This document shows, piece after piece, positions 1-11,300 of a DNA stretch of 64,000 nt. The notes beneath the pieces were generated by a model. That model worked only from the letters and a program-made list of their open reading frames with translations. It made no database searches and was not told the origin of the DNA. How positions within the stretch are numbered: the stretch's first letter is position 1; every line of letters starts with the position of its first letter. Origin of the DNA: Rapana venosa (taxonomy: Eukaryota > Mollusca > Gastropoda > Neogastropoda > Muricidae). Location of the stretch: contig CM054167.1 in NCBI GenBank assembly GCA_028751875.1, positions 28,959,442 to 29,023,441 of the forward strand, in the 5' to 3' direction. A program made the translations under genes and the position numbers.

Positions 1-850
1 TTTTTTACCCCCAGCCCCCGCCCGTTAGGGATACATCTTAATAATAAAAACCCCAAATTACTTATACAGTCTACAATGAGGGAGAAAGGAGAGAGGGGGG
101 AGAGAGAGGGAGGGGAGAGAGAGGGGGGGGGGGAAAGGGGGAGAGAGGGGAGGGGAGAGAGAGGGAGAGAAAAGAGAGAAAGGAGAGAGAGAGAGAGAGA
201 AAGAAGAAAAGGGGGGAGGGAGAGGGGGAAAAAAAGGGGGGGAGAGAAAAAGAGAGGGGAAGAAAAAGGGGTTTGAAGAGAAAAAAGATAAAGAAAAGGG
301 GGGGGGAGGGGGAGAAGAGGAAAAAAATAGAAAATTTAAAAAGAAAAATTTGTTTTTACCCCTATTTTATTTTCTTCTTTTTTTATTTAAATTTCTTTCA
401 TTTTTTATATCCAAAAAATTTTTTTTTTTAAAAAATTTCCAAAAAATTTTAAAAAAAAAAAAAAAAAAATTCCTTTTAAAAAAATATTTTTTTTTAAAAA
501 AAACCCATCCCCCCAAACCTTTACCCAATTTTTAAAAAAAAAATAAAACCCCTTAACCCCTTAAAAATTCAAAATTTTACCCTTTAATTTTTAAATTATC
601 AAGCAAAATTTTAAATTAAATATTTTAAGAAGAAATTTTAGGGTTTTTGGACTACCTATTTATCCCCAAAATAAAAAATGATTGGCAAGGCACAACTTAA
701 ATTGGGGCCAAACTTTTAAATAATAATAATTTTTAATTATAATATTATTTTAAAAAATATATTCCCCCCCCAATATAGTGTAAAAAAAGTTTTTTAGTTT
801 TAGTTATTTTTTTAATAAAAAGAGAGTGGAAAAAAATATATAAAACCCCT
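1..850. repeat. Purine tract and homopolymer-rich low-complexity DNA
   Basis: The first 40 bases resemble the 3' part of the tRNA-derived SINE family B found at 12703-13072. From about 76 to 330 the + strand is almost pure G and A. From 330 to 850 it is a patchwork of A, T and C homopolymers. No gene is visible, and short open frames here are by-products of the composition. The texture is like that beside the N gap (17284-18035), so poor consensus quality is possible. Confidence 0.7.
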
Positions 851-884
851 TTAACAGGTATGTCTCTTTTCTCCCCTTATCTCT

Positions 885-1092
885 GTCTGCCTGTCTTTTG
901 TTCTTGTCCCTCTCTTTCTTTTTCTTTCTCTTTTCCTCTCTCTCTTTTCTTTTCCTCTCTTTTCTCTCTCTCTCTCTCTCTCTCTCTTCTTTCTCTCTCT
1001 CTTAAACTCTCTTCCCCCCCCCTCCCCCCCTCCCCCCCCTTCCCCCTTCTCTTCTCCTCTCTCTCTTCTCTCCCCCTCTCTCCTCTTCTCCT
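885..1092. repeat. (CT)n pyrimidine tract
   Basis: An imperfect CT/TTTC microsatellite on the + strand with interspersed C runs. No coding content. Confidence 0.85.
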
Positions 1093-1239
1093 TTACCAAT
1101 TTTTATGAAAAGGGCTAACCCAAATTTTTAAAAAAAAAAACCACCGGAAAAGTATATGAATCAACTCTATAAAAAATGTTAGGGAAAAATTCCATGACTT
1201 GATGACTTTTGTGGGCTTTTGTAATAAAAAAATTCTCAG

Positions 1240-1360
1240 TGTATGAAATTTTGTGTTTTGTGCCCAGCCCCCCCTCCCCCTGTCCCCTGTGAATGGGCCC
1301 TCTCGCTTATCACAATAAACCTTTGTCAGTGTCATTGTCATTGTCATTGTCATTGTCATT
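1240..1360 (+). repeat. Retroposon 3' end with (TGTCAT)n tail
   Basis: A short non-repetitive block carrying AATAAA near 1313 runs into about five TGTCAT-type hexamers (1327-1360). A body ending in a short tandem tail is typical of LINE or SINE 3' ends. The family is not identifiable from this fragment. A long CT array follows directly. Confidence 0.45.
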
Positions 1361-1381
1361 CTCTCTCTCTCTCTTTTCTCT

Positions 1382-1424
<43 letters not shown>

Positions 1425-1452
1425 TCACTCTCTCTATCTTTCTCTCTCTCCC

Positions 1453-1487
<35 letters not shown>

Positions 1488-1528
1488 CTTTTCTCTCCCT
1501 CTCACTCTCTCTCTCTCTCTCTCTCTCT

Positions 1529-1574
<46 letters not shown>

Positions 1575-1671
1575 CTCTCTCCCTCTCTCCCTCTCTCTCT
1601 CTCTCTCCCCTCCTCTCTCTCTCCTCTCTCTCCCTCTCCTCCCCCTCACTCTCTCTCTTCTTCTCTCTCTC

Positions 1672-1721
<50 letters not shown>

Positions 1722-1756
1722 CTCTCCCCTCTCTCTCTCTTTTTCACTCTCTCGCC
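1356..1756. repeat. (CT)n microsatellite, about 400 bp
   Basis: A long CT array with occasional C or T interruptions. The Ser/Leu-rich frames it produces are not genes. Confidence 0.9.
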
Positions 1757-1780
1757 TCTCAGAATACGTTGTCATGGTGG

Positions 1781-2206
1781 ATCGGTGGTCTAGAGGTAAC
1801 GCGCCTGTCTAGAAAGCGAAAAGTCCGGGTCGGAAGTGTGCGATGGTTCGAATCCCGTTTGGACCCGAAACTTTTCCCCCATCCATTAGACCATGAGTGG
1901 TGGTCTGGGCGCTAGTCTTTCAGGTGAGATGATAAACCCAAGTCCCGTGTGTTACACATAATTATTTAACACACGTAAAAGAACCCACGGCAACAAGAGA
2001 GTTGTCCCTGTAAAAATTATGTAGAAAAAAATAGCCACTCTGATAGGGAAACAAATACAGTTGCAGACAGGAAAAAGAAAAAAAAAATGGGTGTCGCTGC
2101 TCTTGTGGTGACGCGCTCTCCCCGGGGAGAGCAGCCCGAATTTCATGCAGAGAAATCTGCGTGACATAATATAGTGGTGTAATAAATAAATTAATTAAAT
2201 AAATAA
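1781..2206 (+). mobile_element. tRNA-derived SINE, family A
   Basis: The head has a tRNA-like A box around 1788 (GGTCTAGAGGTAACGCGCCT) and a B box at about 1843 (GGTTCGAATCC). The body includes a block on AAGAACCCACGGCAACAAGAG at about 1979, then a GC-rich block at about 2090-2165, and an AT-rich tail (AAATAAATTAATTAAATAAATAAA). A truncated copy lies at 29930-30118 on the - strand and shares about 170 bp of the 3' body. A Pol III transcribed retroposon is the natural reading. I treat the head as a SINE promoter, not a functional tRNA gene. Confidence 0.75.
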
Positions 2207-2311
2207 AACCATAGCACCTAATTTTGACACCTTTCTCTCTAGGATGAGTTCAACCTGTGACAGTCTACCCTCCTCTATGCAGGTATAAACAGTGCAAATC
2301 TGCCTATCCTC
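2207..2311. other. Short unannotated stretch
   Basis: Ordinary-composition DNA between the SINE and dispersed repeat R. No feature seen. Confidence 0.5.
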
Positions 2312-2470
2312 ATATTTCTTAAACCTACTGAACATTGACACGAACGACAAAGATCTTTAACGTGCATAATTAATTATCTAATCTTACGCAAGGCTGCGTA
2401 CGCGATTAGAATCAAGGTACTGTCGGGTCTAAATTTTCATTTAACCTGAGAGATCAAAAAACTTCCAACT
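2312..2470 (+). repeat. Dispersed repeat R, copy 1
   Basis: About 150 bp starting near CTTAAACCTACTGAACATTG and ending at a C-rich stretch. A second direct copy is at 4196-4346, and its mirror in the right arm is at about 31330-31480. It looks like a retroposon 3' region, but no Pol III boxes are visible. Family unknown. Confidence 0.6.
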
Positions 2471-2506
2471 CCTCCCCCCCCTCCTCCTCCCCCCCCCCCC
2501 CCCCCC

Positions 2507-2544
<38 letters not shown>

Positions 2545-2545
2545 A
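2471..2545. repeat. Poly-C tract
   Basis: About 70 bases of nearly pure C, immediately after repeat R. A similar C-rich stretch follows repeat R copy 2 at 4346, so it may belong to the same element. Confidence 0.85.
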
Positions 2546-2915
2546 CCCTATTTCATTCACCAGACATCACTTTGAACTCAAGATTTGAACTCACGACTTC
2601 ATACAAGCGCAATGATGGAAAGAAGTTAAGTCAGTTTGTAACGTCTTTCTACTTTCAGTGATACCAGACGATTTGTGCAACAAAACGAAGGCATCTGTAA
2701 CATGACTTACGGGTTATAGAAACCTTTACACGAGACAAGTTTTCGAAAAGAAGTCACTGCCAGTGAAAGAGATCGATGTTGTTGAAAGAGAAAAGTTCCG
2801 CGTGTTATAAGAGTAGGTAGGACATTTGAAACCAGCAGCTCAAGGTGATAATTATTCTATCTCTCTAACCTGTCACACTACCTGCGAGAGTGAACCTGAT
2901 TTATAAGACGTGTAA

Positions 2916-3268
<353 letters not shown>

Positions 3269-3349
3269 ATGGTTTTGGAAAAAGAATGATTTATGTATGT
3301 CTTTCTGTGTTATTTGTTCATTGTGTCTGTTTCTATTTTTTTCTATAAT

Positions 3350-3583
3350 GTGTGAATGTATGTATGTATGTATGGATGGATGGATGTGTGTATGGATGGA
3401 TGTATGTATGGATGGATGGATGGGTGGATGGATGGATGGATGGATGGATGTGTGTGTGTGTAATTCCATCTTATCTATCTATCCAAATTAATACTCTATG
3501 TATGTATGTATGTATGTATGTATGTATGTATGTATGTTGTATGTATGTATGTATGTATGTATTATATATATATATACAATTAT

Positions 3584-3615
<32 letters not shown>

Positions 3616-3621
3616 ATATAT

Positions 3622-3658
<37 letters not shown>

Positions 3659-3775
3659 ATGTGTGTGTAATTCCATCTATCTATCTATCCAAATTAATAC
3701 TCTCTCTTTGTATGTATGTATGTCTGTATGTATGTATATATAGATATAGATATAGATAAATATATATATATTATA

Positions 3776-3823
<48 letters not shown>

Positions 3824-3839
3824 ATATATATATATTATA

Positions 3840-3907
<68 letters not shown>

Positions 3908-3935
3908 GCGTGCGCATGTGTGTGTGTGTGTTTTC
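3350..3935. repeat. ATGG/ATGT tetranucleotide and (AT)n/(GT)n arrays
   Basis: Tetranucleotide blocks (ATGG then ATGT) run to about 3560, followed by AT arrays (about 3561-3650 and 3770-3840) and a GT array (about 3843-3930). A motif TAATTCCATC plus (TATC)n appears twice, at about 3461 and 3668, showing an internal duplication. Confidence 0.9.
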
Positions 3936-4589
3936 TTAGTTGTTTTATTTCCGTTGACGACGAGTGCAGACATAACTACCTAGTTGTTTTATTTTTCAAA
4001 ATATGAATCCACTAACTGGAGGATTTTGAATAAAACTGTGTCGCTTCAGTACTTGATGCCCATCTCGCCTATATGGAAACATGGCGACATGCTCCTATGT
4101 GGTATCCAGTCCTCTAGAAAATGGAAAAAAAGGAGGGGACGGAAAATGAAAAAACATCTTCAGACGTCGCACTTCCACACTTCATTTCTAGACAAATGTG
4201 TAACCTACTGAACATTGACACGAAGGACAAGATCTTTAACGTGTATAATTATCTAATCTTATGCAAGGTTGCGTGCGCGAATAGAATCAAGGCACTGTCA
4301 TGTCTAAATGTTCATTTAACCTGAGAGATCATAAAACTTTCTGCTCCCCCTCCCCCCTCCCCCCATCCCCGCCCCCACACCTCACCCCACAAGTTAAATC
4401 TAATAATATGAAAACCATCAGATGCTGGCGTGTGGAAGAACTCACAGTGATGTTTATACATAAGAGCCAACTGATTTCGCACTACAACCATGTGTCAAAT
4501 AGGTCATTGACGGACTGTTGTAATTACAAAACAACCACCTGGGTGAGCCACATAGGCAACTTTTTTTTTCTTTCTGATAATCCTCCTCA
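3936..4589. other. Non-coding arm sequence with repeat R copy 2
   Basis: Repeat R copy 2 occupies 4196-4346 and is followed by a C-rich stretch to about 4390. The rest is mirrored at about 31100-31640 in the right arm. No coding signature recognised. Confidence 0.5.
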
Positions 4590-5537
4590 ACAGACTGGAA
4601 AGAGAGATGTGTGATTGTTTAGCAGGATGTAGACAAGGAAGAGCAACAGCAGACTTGCTTTTTGTGGTGCTTCAGGTGGTGTTGGAGAAAATTAGAAACA
4701 CTGAAGATGAGAAAATTCATTACTTTCATAGACATTACTAAGGCTTTTGACAGTGTCAGACATCACCATCTGTTTATCACAATGTTAGAAATGGTCTTTT
4801 CAAAGCATCTGGTCTTGCTCATAGGAAATTTGTCGTCAGATCAGAAAGCAATGCTTGGATGGAATGATGAGCACTGTGAGTTCTTAGAAATATAAAGGAG
4901 TCTGTCAGGGTTACATATTACCCCCGCACCTTTTCAGCATATCTGCAGAAATGATCGTGAGAAAGGCGGACATAGATGACATGGCCATTAATAAGCAACA
5001 GTAACCTCAGGTATGCTGATGATACAACACTTGTGGCCAGTGATATCACAAGCATAAGAAGAACGAATTCACTACAGTTGATGCAGAGGGAAATACTGCT
5101 GGCTTTGAGTTCAATGCCAGTGGTTGCTTATGTTGATGACATTCCCGCAGAACTTGTCAAGAAATGAAGAATCTCGGTTGTGGCCTACAGTAAAAAAAAT
5201 TTTTTTTTTTAAATTAGACTTACTAATATCCATTTGTAACATGATCTGGCACACTGAACGGTCAACGTCCAAAATTAAATCACCAAGTACTGAATGGACA
5301 TTAAACAAACAACAAAAAAGGGTCAATGAAATAATGGGCTCAATCACCCTGTGTCATGTTCCCCCATTTGCAGCTTTGTTGGAACAACAGAAGGTTGATA
5401 ACTTCATCAGTTGTGCCAGCAAAGCCGTGCTGAAGATCATTCTCAACAGACTATAAACCAGAGATGCAAAAGAAATCATCACAGGTGAGCTGGGTAGCTT
5501 CTACAGAAGAGGAAGCAATCAAGAGCAGATGATGCAC
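4590..5537 (+). pseudogene. LINE reverse transcriptase fragment (RTE-like), left copy
   Basis: The frame at 4662-4895 contains KFITFIDITKAFDSVRHHHL, the RT motif A region (FIDxxKAFDSV). The frame at 4976 contains NLRYADDTTLVASD, the catalytic YADD motif B/C. An FSxY-like palm segment lies between them after a frame change. The region 5200-5460 reads as the connection downstream of RT. Several frameshifts and a T-run at 5197-5211 break it, so it is inactive. In family terms it resembles an RTE-type non-LTR retrotransposon. The same fragment sits in the right arm at 30131-31090, so it predates the duplication or haplotype split. Confidence 0.75.
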
Positions 5538-6628
5538 CTTAAAAGGTATGGATCCCAGGCCACTCCGGCATTCGGGCAACGAAACGGTTGACCACCTTGC
5601 CAGGGGGTGGCAAGGAGAAGGACAATATTTCTAGGTCTACAATTCCACTTCCACTTTACAGCTTAGTCTTTAGTGATCGACTGTAACTCTCTGACTAGGA
5701 GGCTTGACTTGCACAGTCCTTATGTGCTGCAGCCCTGGGGGATAGTTGGCCTTTGGAGAACATCTCCAACGCTAACTGTCCTTATGCCCCACTTGGCCGA
5801 GAGAGTGGGGATGTACTGTGGGCAAGGTATCTCCACTATAATCAAATTTCTGCCCAATTTCCGAAACAGCAGCTGCCTCCTCTGCTGTTTTGGAGGTCAA
5901 TTGTCGAACACGAGGGACAAACATACACACTACACACGGATCTGAAACCTAAAGGCAAACAGTACACCCAGTCTCTCTGGCAAGGGGAGAGGAACACTCA
6001 GACAGACAATTTTTTTTTCCAGATTCGCCCTAACCTAAAAGTAGTTCTCCCTCTGTGTGTCAAAAACTGAAGGGAAGCAACAGTGCTCACCAGGCTACAC
6101 GCGGGTCATTCTCATATCACCCACGTTCATTTGCTTAAAGGAGAGGGAACCCCATGGTGTGTGACTTGTGATGTGCGGGTAACCATCAAGCATCTGCTTC
6201 TGGAGTGTCAAGATGTCCAGAATATTAGGCGCAAGCATTTTACTGCAGACTCCCTAAAGTCCTTTTTTCGGGATGTTCCACTGGACACCATTTTTTACTT
6301 CCATAGAGAATCCAGCCTTTTCCGTTTGATATGAGTAAAAGCTATAGTTGGTCACTAGGAACAAGGTTGTTATAAGGAATCTGGTTTGGGTTTTATGTAG
6401 TTGATGTAGTTTTCCCACATCATGATGCCCGTCCTGGGTTGACCCTTATGGTTGGCCAGGGCGTTGATTCAAGGAATAACAGTAGATTGGTTTTATACCC
6501 TGTTTTGATCTGTATATAGTTGCCCAGTTTTAATCTGAAATTTACAATTGGATGAGGTGACAGCCCTGATATGGCCTCTGTGTTCGGTGGGGCAATAAAG
6601 AACAGGATTGGATTGGATTGGTACTTTG
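5538..6628 (+). pseudogene. LINE 3' half: RNase H remnant and (GATTG)n tail
   Basis: At 5548-5625 a broken frame reads like the end of a LINE RNase H domain (WIPGHSGI then a degenerate His-box segment). At 6083-6334 a frame carries TRLHAGHSHITHVHLLKGEG followed by CVTC and LLLEC, the cysteine-containing C-terminal segment typical of Jockey/I-type LINEs. The element ends with AATAAAGAACAGGATTGG and a GATTG repeat at about 6610-6628. Unique arm sequence then resumes. It is present only in the left arm. Several stops show it is dead. Confidence 0.7.
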
Positions 6629-8316
6629 ACTTTCAATTCCTTTTATCCAACTAGTTATTTTATTACTCGTAATATAGTTTATCTCTTTAAATTGAGGGTA
6701 CAATGTGTAATAGCTTAGAGATGCAGCTTTGTGAGTAGGCTTGGTGTCCCATATTGTTTGAAAAGAATAAAAAGTGTTGCTAGTTTGCATCAAGGGTGGG
6801 ACTAAAATAAGCTATGGCTTAATGTTCTTTCCCCACTGTGCAAGTATCGACTGGTGCTCTTGTAACCATTTATTGAATTAAACTTGTTTAAGCCAAAGCA
6901 TAATTCTTAATTTTTTAAGCAGTCAACTTAGAATTTTACACAATTTTACCACCTTATAATCTTAACGCAAATGCCAACATTCTATATTTATCACTAAATT
7001 TCTACTTCTGCTTCTCGTAGCATTCATGAATGGGAGGGTGCATGTTCCTCCATTCTAGGAGGCTACTACTGCAGAATTCTTGGCAAATGGCAACCTCTGA
7101 AAGTATGAACATGATTAAGTTTCTGATTCTACTTCTTGTGGTTTTCGTAGAAATCTTGCCATATTGCAAGACTTTAAAATGCTTGTGTAAATTTGCAATC
7201 AATATGCTTATTAAAATGTACGACTAATGTATTTATGTACAATAATGCAAGGAAAGGTGAAACATGCTTAAGTCCAAGGACGTCGTTTATCCTCAGTTTG
7301 ACTTTAAGTTTCAAGTTCAAACTTAAGGAGCAGCTTGTTTCACTACTAGCTACATGAACAGAACATGACCAAGTTTGTTGCTTTAAACGTAGCAGGAACG
7401 TGGCGTTACCTAATGTTGAATTTCTTTATTGTGGCCCACAGTGCTGTATACCAGACTCAGTCAAATAAGTCAAATGCCTTTCTGAGGTCTATGAAGCAAT
7501 TACACAGTTAGAAGGTTTAACAAGCATGTACCTTGGGAAATCAAAGTTTGAGTGACATTCCATGGTGTAGTTTACAGGAAAGGAGGAATATGTGGGATCA
7601 GCATGTCCAGATCCTTCAGATTAAAATGCATGAATTTTATCTGGTTATCAGTTAATAGTTTCTTTATTATCGAAAACAAACAATGAATAGGTCTATGAAC
7701 ATTAAATTTTTTGATAAGGATTTTACTAGGAGGCTACAAATTTGGAAGGCAGGCACATATCCCTCCGTTTCAGCAAATAATATCACCAAATTTCACTTGA
7801 TTCTCGATTTTTCAAGGCAAGTCTTCATTTGTGTTTCTAATTCCATGTCTGGTAGTTTGCCGAAAGTAAAGGGTATGTGAGACTTCAAAGTTGATTGATT
7901 TTTAGATCTACCTTCAATCTTCACACATTCGTTCATGTTGATGAAAATAAGGTCATACCATATTAATGAAAGGGAGGTAAAAGTTTTAGTTTATGTTGAT
8001 GATCTTAAATGGTGTACTTATGAAACTGGTTATAAAGGGTTTTTTCTTCTTTATCCAATTTCTAATTTTTTCTGTCTCTTTTAATGTTCTGTGTAATCTA
8101 GCAATGATTATTGGATACATTTTCTTACGGCTTAAAGTCATCTACCTGCATGAATGCACTTTAAATAATCATGCTAACTAACAAAGTTATCATAGCTATA
8201 CTTGTGCACCCTGACCCTCACACGTTCCCAACCTTATCTACTCCATGTGAACAGTCACCAGACTGTCTGGCATAGTGTGGAATGTTTCTCAGCTTGTTTA
8301 ATTAGTCATTACTACC
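6629..8316 (+). other. Non-coding sequence upstream of the receptor exon
   Basis: Conserved between both arms (mirror at about 23340-25015), with identical 60-base stretches such as 7381-7440. Nothing is recognised as protein-coding except the small candidate at 7105-7227. It is most likely intron or 5' flank of the receptor gene, if the 8338 boundary is a splice acceptor. Confidence 0.5.
7105..7227 (+). CDS. Candidate signal-peptide exon or micro-ORF
   Basis: A 40-codon frame starts MNMIKFLILLLVVFVEILPY. This is a positively charged start followed by a 13-residue hydrophobic core, as in a secretory signal peptide. It lies 1.2 kb upstream of the receptor exon, which itself lacks a clear signal peptide, so it could be its first coding exon. 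A weak GTAAAT donor-like site follows the cysteines near 7190. The right-arm copy (24530 downward, - strand) keeps the hydrophobic core but stops after 23 codons. It could equally be a chance frame, and no homology is recognised. Confidence 0.2.
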   Translation: MNMIKFLILLLVVFVEILPYCKTLKCLCKFAINMLIKMYD

Positions 8317-8337
8317 TTTTCCACATTTACTATCTAG
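8317..8337 (+). promoter_or_regulatory. Probable 3' splice site before receptor exon
   Basis: CTTTTCCACATTTACTATCTAG is a pyrimidine-rich run ending in an acceptor AG at 8336-8337. Recognisable receptor coding sequence starts just after. The right arm keeps the same site (CTAG at 23320-23323, reverse strand). This is why I start the coding exon at 8338 and not at the first ATG of the open frame (8202). Confidence 0.45.
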
Positions 8338-11300
8338 GAAGATGGTCTTTATTGGTTGTTATGACATCAAGATTAGCTGGATATATCACAACCACACGAA
8401 ATGGCAGTTCATCTGGTTCTCTCAATGTGAAACAGACTGTTGAAGTCCCATCTGGAGCTACAGTTTTTGTCAGTTGCAAGCTTAAGTTTGGCTGGGATGA
8501 TGTCAGACTGTTTCGCTCTTACCGACAGTATGATAAAAACACCGGTACATATACAGAAAAATCAAGTCCACTTTGGTCAAGTAACCAAAATGGTGCATTT
8601 GACCTCCTGCATGTCTTTCAAGCAACAAAATTCCAACTGTCTTTTAGTCGACGCAATTCGTGCACAAGAGATGATTGCTTGAAAATGTCCTTCTCTTTCT
8701 TTCACCCTAACAGGGTACCTCAAAAGCTGCCCAGTGGTTTCTGGAATTGTTCCGCAAGTTTTTATTCGGACATCCATCATCACCTGGCCTGTAATCATAA
8801 AGTAGAGTGTGAAGATGGACGGGATGAAACAGGGCACTGTCCCTTCAGCAGTCCGCAATGTCAGGGACTGGTAGCACTGTGTAACCGTTGCTTTAAGTTT
8901 CTAAAGGGTGTGACCATATTTAAAGCAAGAAGGTTAGTTGACATCCTGAAAATGGGCAAGAGGATTTGTAAATTATTCGGTGGAACGTTCAGCTACCCAA
9001 AGTGTACCCATGACTGGATTTTTGTATTACAAAACAAAGGCAAGTTAAGCAGAAAATCGCTCCCAGATTGGACTGGATTTTATTGTAACGACATGCCATT
9101 GCCTTCTATGTACAGACACAGTATACTGAATGAAAAAACTGTTCTGCACCACTCCTTGCCTTCAGCTTTGATTGTAGAGCAATGGGGTGTAAAGAAATGT
9201 TTTCAAATGGGAGTATTAGGTGTATTATCAGGAAAATGCCGTCAAAGTATCAAGCAACTGCAAGCTGATGGCGTGTCTTGTGAATTCAGAGAGAACAAAA
9301 CGGAGGAGCACACCTCTCATCCCCAAGTTCTACCCCTAAACACTGGACTTCCCCCATTTCTCTCAGGACTGCATTCTGTGACAGTATGTGCAGGAGGTCA
9401 TTTCACACATACAACCTTCCTGTGTGGTTCTAACCAGTATCAAGTCTGTCCTGAGGAGCAGGTATCACCTTGTGATGTTGCTGGTGACATTGCACGTTTT
9501 AATCATCATTTTTCAGCCAGTCACCACACTTTTAGGTTTCCCAGTTTTGCATGTGCAGATGAATCAACAGTGTCTTATTCTATGGTTTGTGACTTTATTG
9601 CTGATTGTCCTGACAAAAGGGATGAACTTGTCTGCCAATTTCCTACATGTGTTCGCTCATTTACTTGTGATAGCGGTCAGTGTCTTTCTTATGACAAAGT
9701 GTGTGACCAATTGTCTCAATGTTTTGATAACACTGATGAAAAGGTTTGTCACAGAGTTTCTGTGTTTTGGAAGAAATACAAACGCATTCCTTTCCCTGCT
9801 TTAATTGATTTTGACTTAGTCCGGCAGTTTACTGCGGATCCTCTGCATTTTAACGCCTCCTGCCCTGACAGCCACTACCGTTGTCCTGGTGACTTCAATG
9901 ACTGCCTGCCTGTCTTCACACGCTGCAATGGACTGTACGACTGTCTGGACCATCAGGATGAAGAAGGATGCGAGGACCTGACGTGTCCTGGGTTTTTCAG
10001 GTGCCGAATGTCCACGATCTGTGTTCACGAAGACCACCTGTGTGACGGCTGGTCTCACTGCCCACAGAATGATGATGAACTGTTGTGTGGCATAACCTGT
10101 CCTGTAGACTGCGTCTGTCAAGGTAAGTCCTTTTTGTGTTTTCAACCCTTTCCAGCCACACTGTTTCCTCAGCTGATTTATTTGGATGCCACGGGTTCTG
10201 GTATGACACTGTCTGATGTCAATAGCCATGCACGCCTGTTCTTTCTAGTTCTGGTCAAGTGTTCACTGACCGCTTTACCTCATTTGATGTTGAACAATTT
10301 GAGGATTCTGGACCTCAGTGAAAATCAGCTCCAGCATTTCAACGTGTCGTCCTTCCTTGGCTTGAAAAGTCTGCATGAGTTGTCCCTGTCCAATAATCCA
10401 CTGACATCCAGTCACCGTGATCAATCCACGGGCTTTGAAGGCAGCACCCTCCAGATCTTAGATCTGTCCCTGACAGCCCTAACAGACTACAACTCCGCCG
10501 TTTTTCAAGCCTTTCCCAGACTGCAGAAGTTAAACTTGACCGGCACTTCTATCCACACCATTGGTCCTGAAGGGTTCAAGCTCTCGCAACAACTGGCAGA
10601 ATTACACATGGGGGGTAGTCCTATCCAGACGTTTCCACCTGACCTGTTCAAAGATCTTCGTCACCTTCACATCATAGTCACAGATAACTACAAGCTGTGC
10701 TGTGATGAGTTTCTTCCCTTCGGTTTTGACCTTTCATTTTGCCATGTTCCAGAAAGTCAGCTTTCATCCTGCAAGGATTTGTTGCAGTCATGGATGTACC
10801 GTGGCTTTCTGTGGGTTGTATCCTTTCTGTCAGTGTCTGGTAACGCTTTCTGTTTCTGCGCCCGTTTCTTTGCTAAGGCGAAGGGTTCTTTCAGTGGTTT
10901 CAGTGTCTTTGTCATGAACCTCACCATTGCTGATTTTCTGATGGGTGTGTATATTGTGATCATTGGAATCACGGATGAGCGGTACCGTGGTATTTATCTG
11001 CATCATGATGACTCGTGGAAAAGCAGCACGGCCTGTAAAGTGGCCGGTGTTTTGTCCCTGCTGTCCAGCGAGGTGTCAGGTCTGATCATCTGGATCATCA
11101 CACTGGACCGTTTCGTGGTTCTCCATTTTCCATTCAGCACCTTACGATTTGACAGAGGGTCAGCAACTCTAGCCTGCTTGCTGATTTGGCTGGTGGGTTG
11201 GTGCCTGGCTTTGATTCCTTTACTTCCGGTGACAAAACACTGGAATTTGTACGGTCAGACTGGAATTTGTATTCCATTGCCAGTTACAACACAGGAGTTT

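Noticed and set aside
1243..1812. Ser/Leu-rich protein over the CT arrays
   Set aside because: Open frames in CT or AG arrays on both strands are inevitable and are not evidence of genes.
1783..1870. tRNA gene on the + strand
   Set aside because: A and B boxes are present, but no complete cloverleaf with a 7-bp acceptor stem is visible, and the sequence continues into a SINE body with a second copy elsewhere.
3352..3759. Met/Tyr/Val/Cys-rich small proteins over the ATGT and AT arrays
   Set aside because: Pure microsatellite translation.
8688..8713. Splice acceptor inside the receptor (TTTCACCCTAACAG)
   Set aside because: It looks like an acceptor, but the frame is open on both sides and no matching donor was found upstream. 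Kept as exon, with some doubt.
9388..9804. Second protein overlapping the receptor in another frame
   Set aside because: Shadow of the receptor coding sequence; its own sequence shows no domain.
10113..10125. Intron donor inside the receptor (AGGTAAGTCC)
   Set aside because: Reading through keeps the cysteine pattern of the LRR cap (CPVDCVCQGKSFLC) in frame, so splicing here would break a domain.
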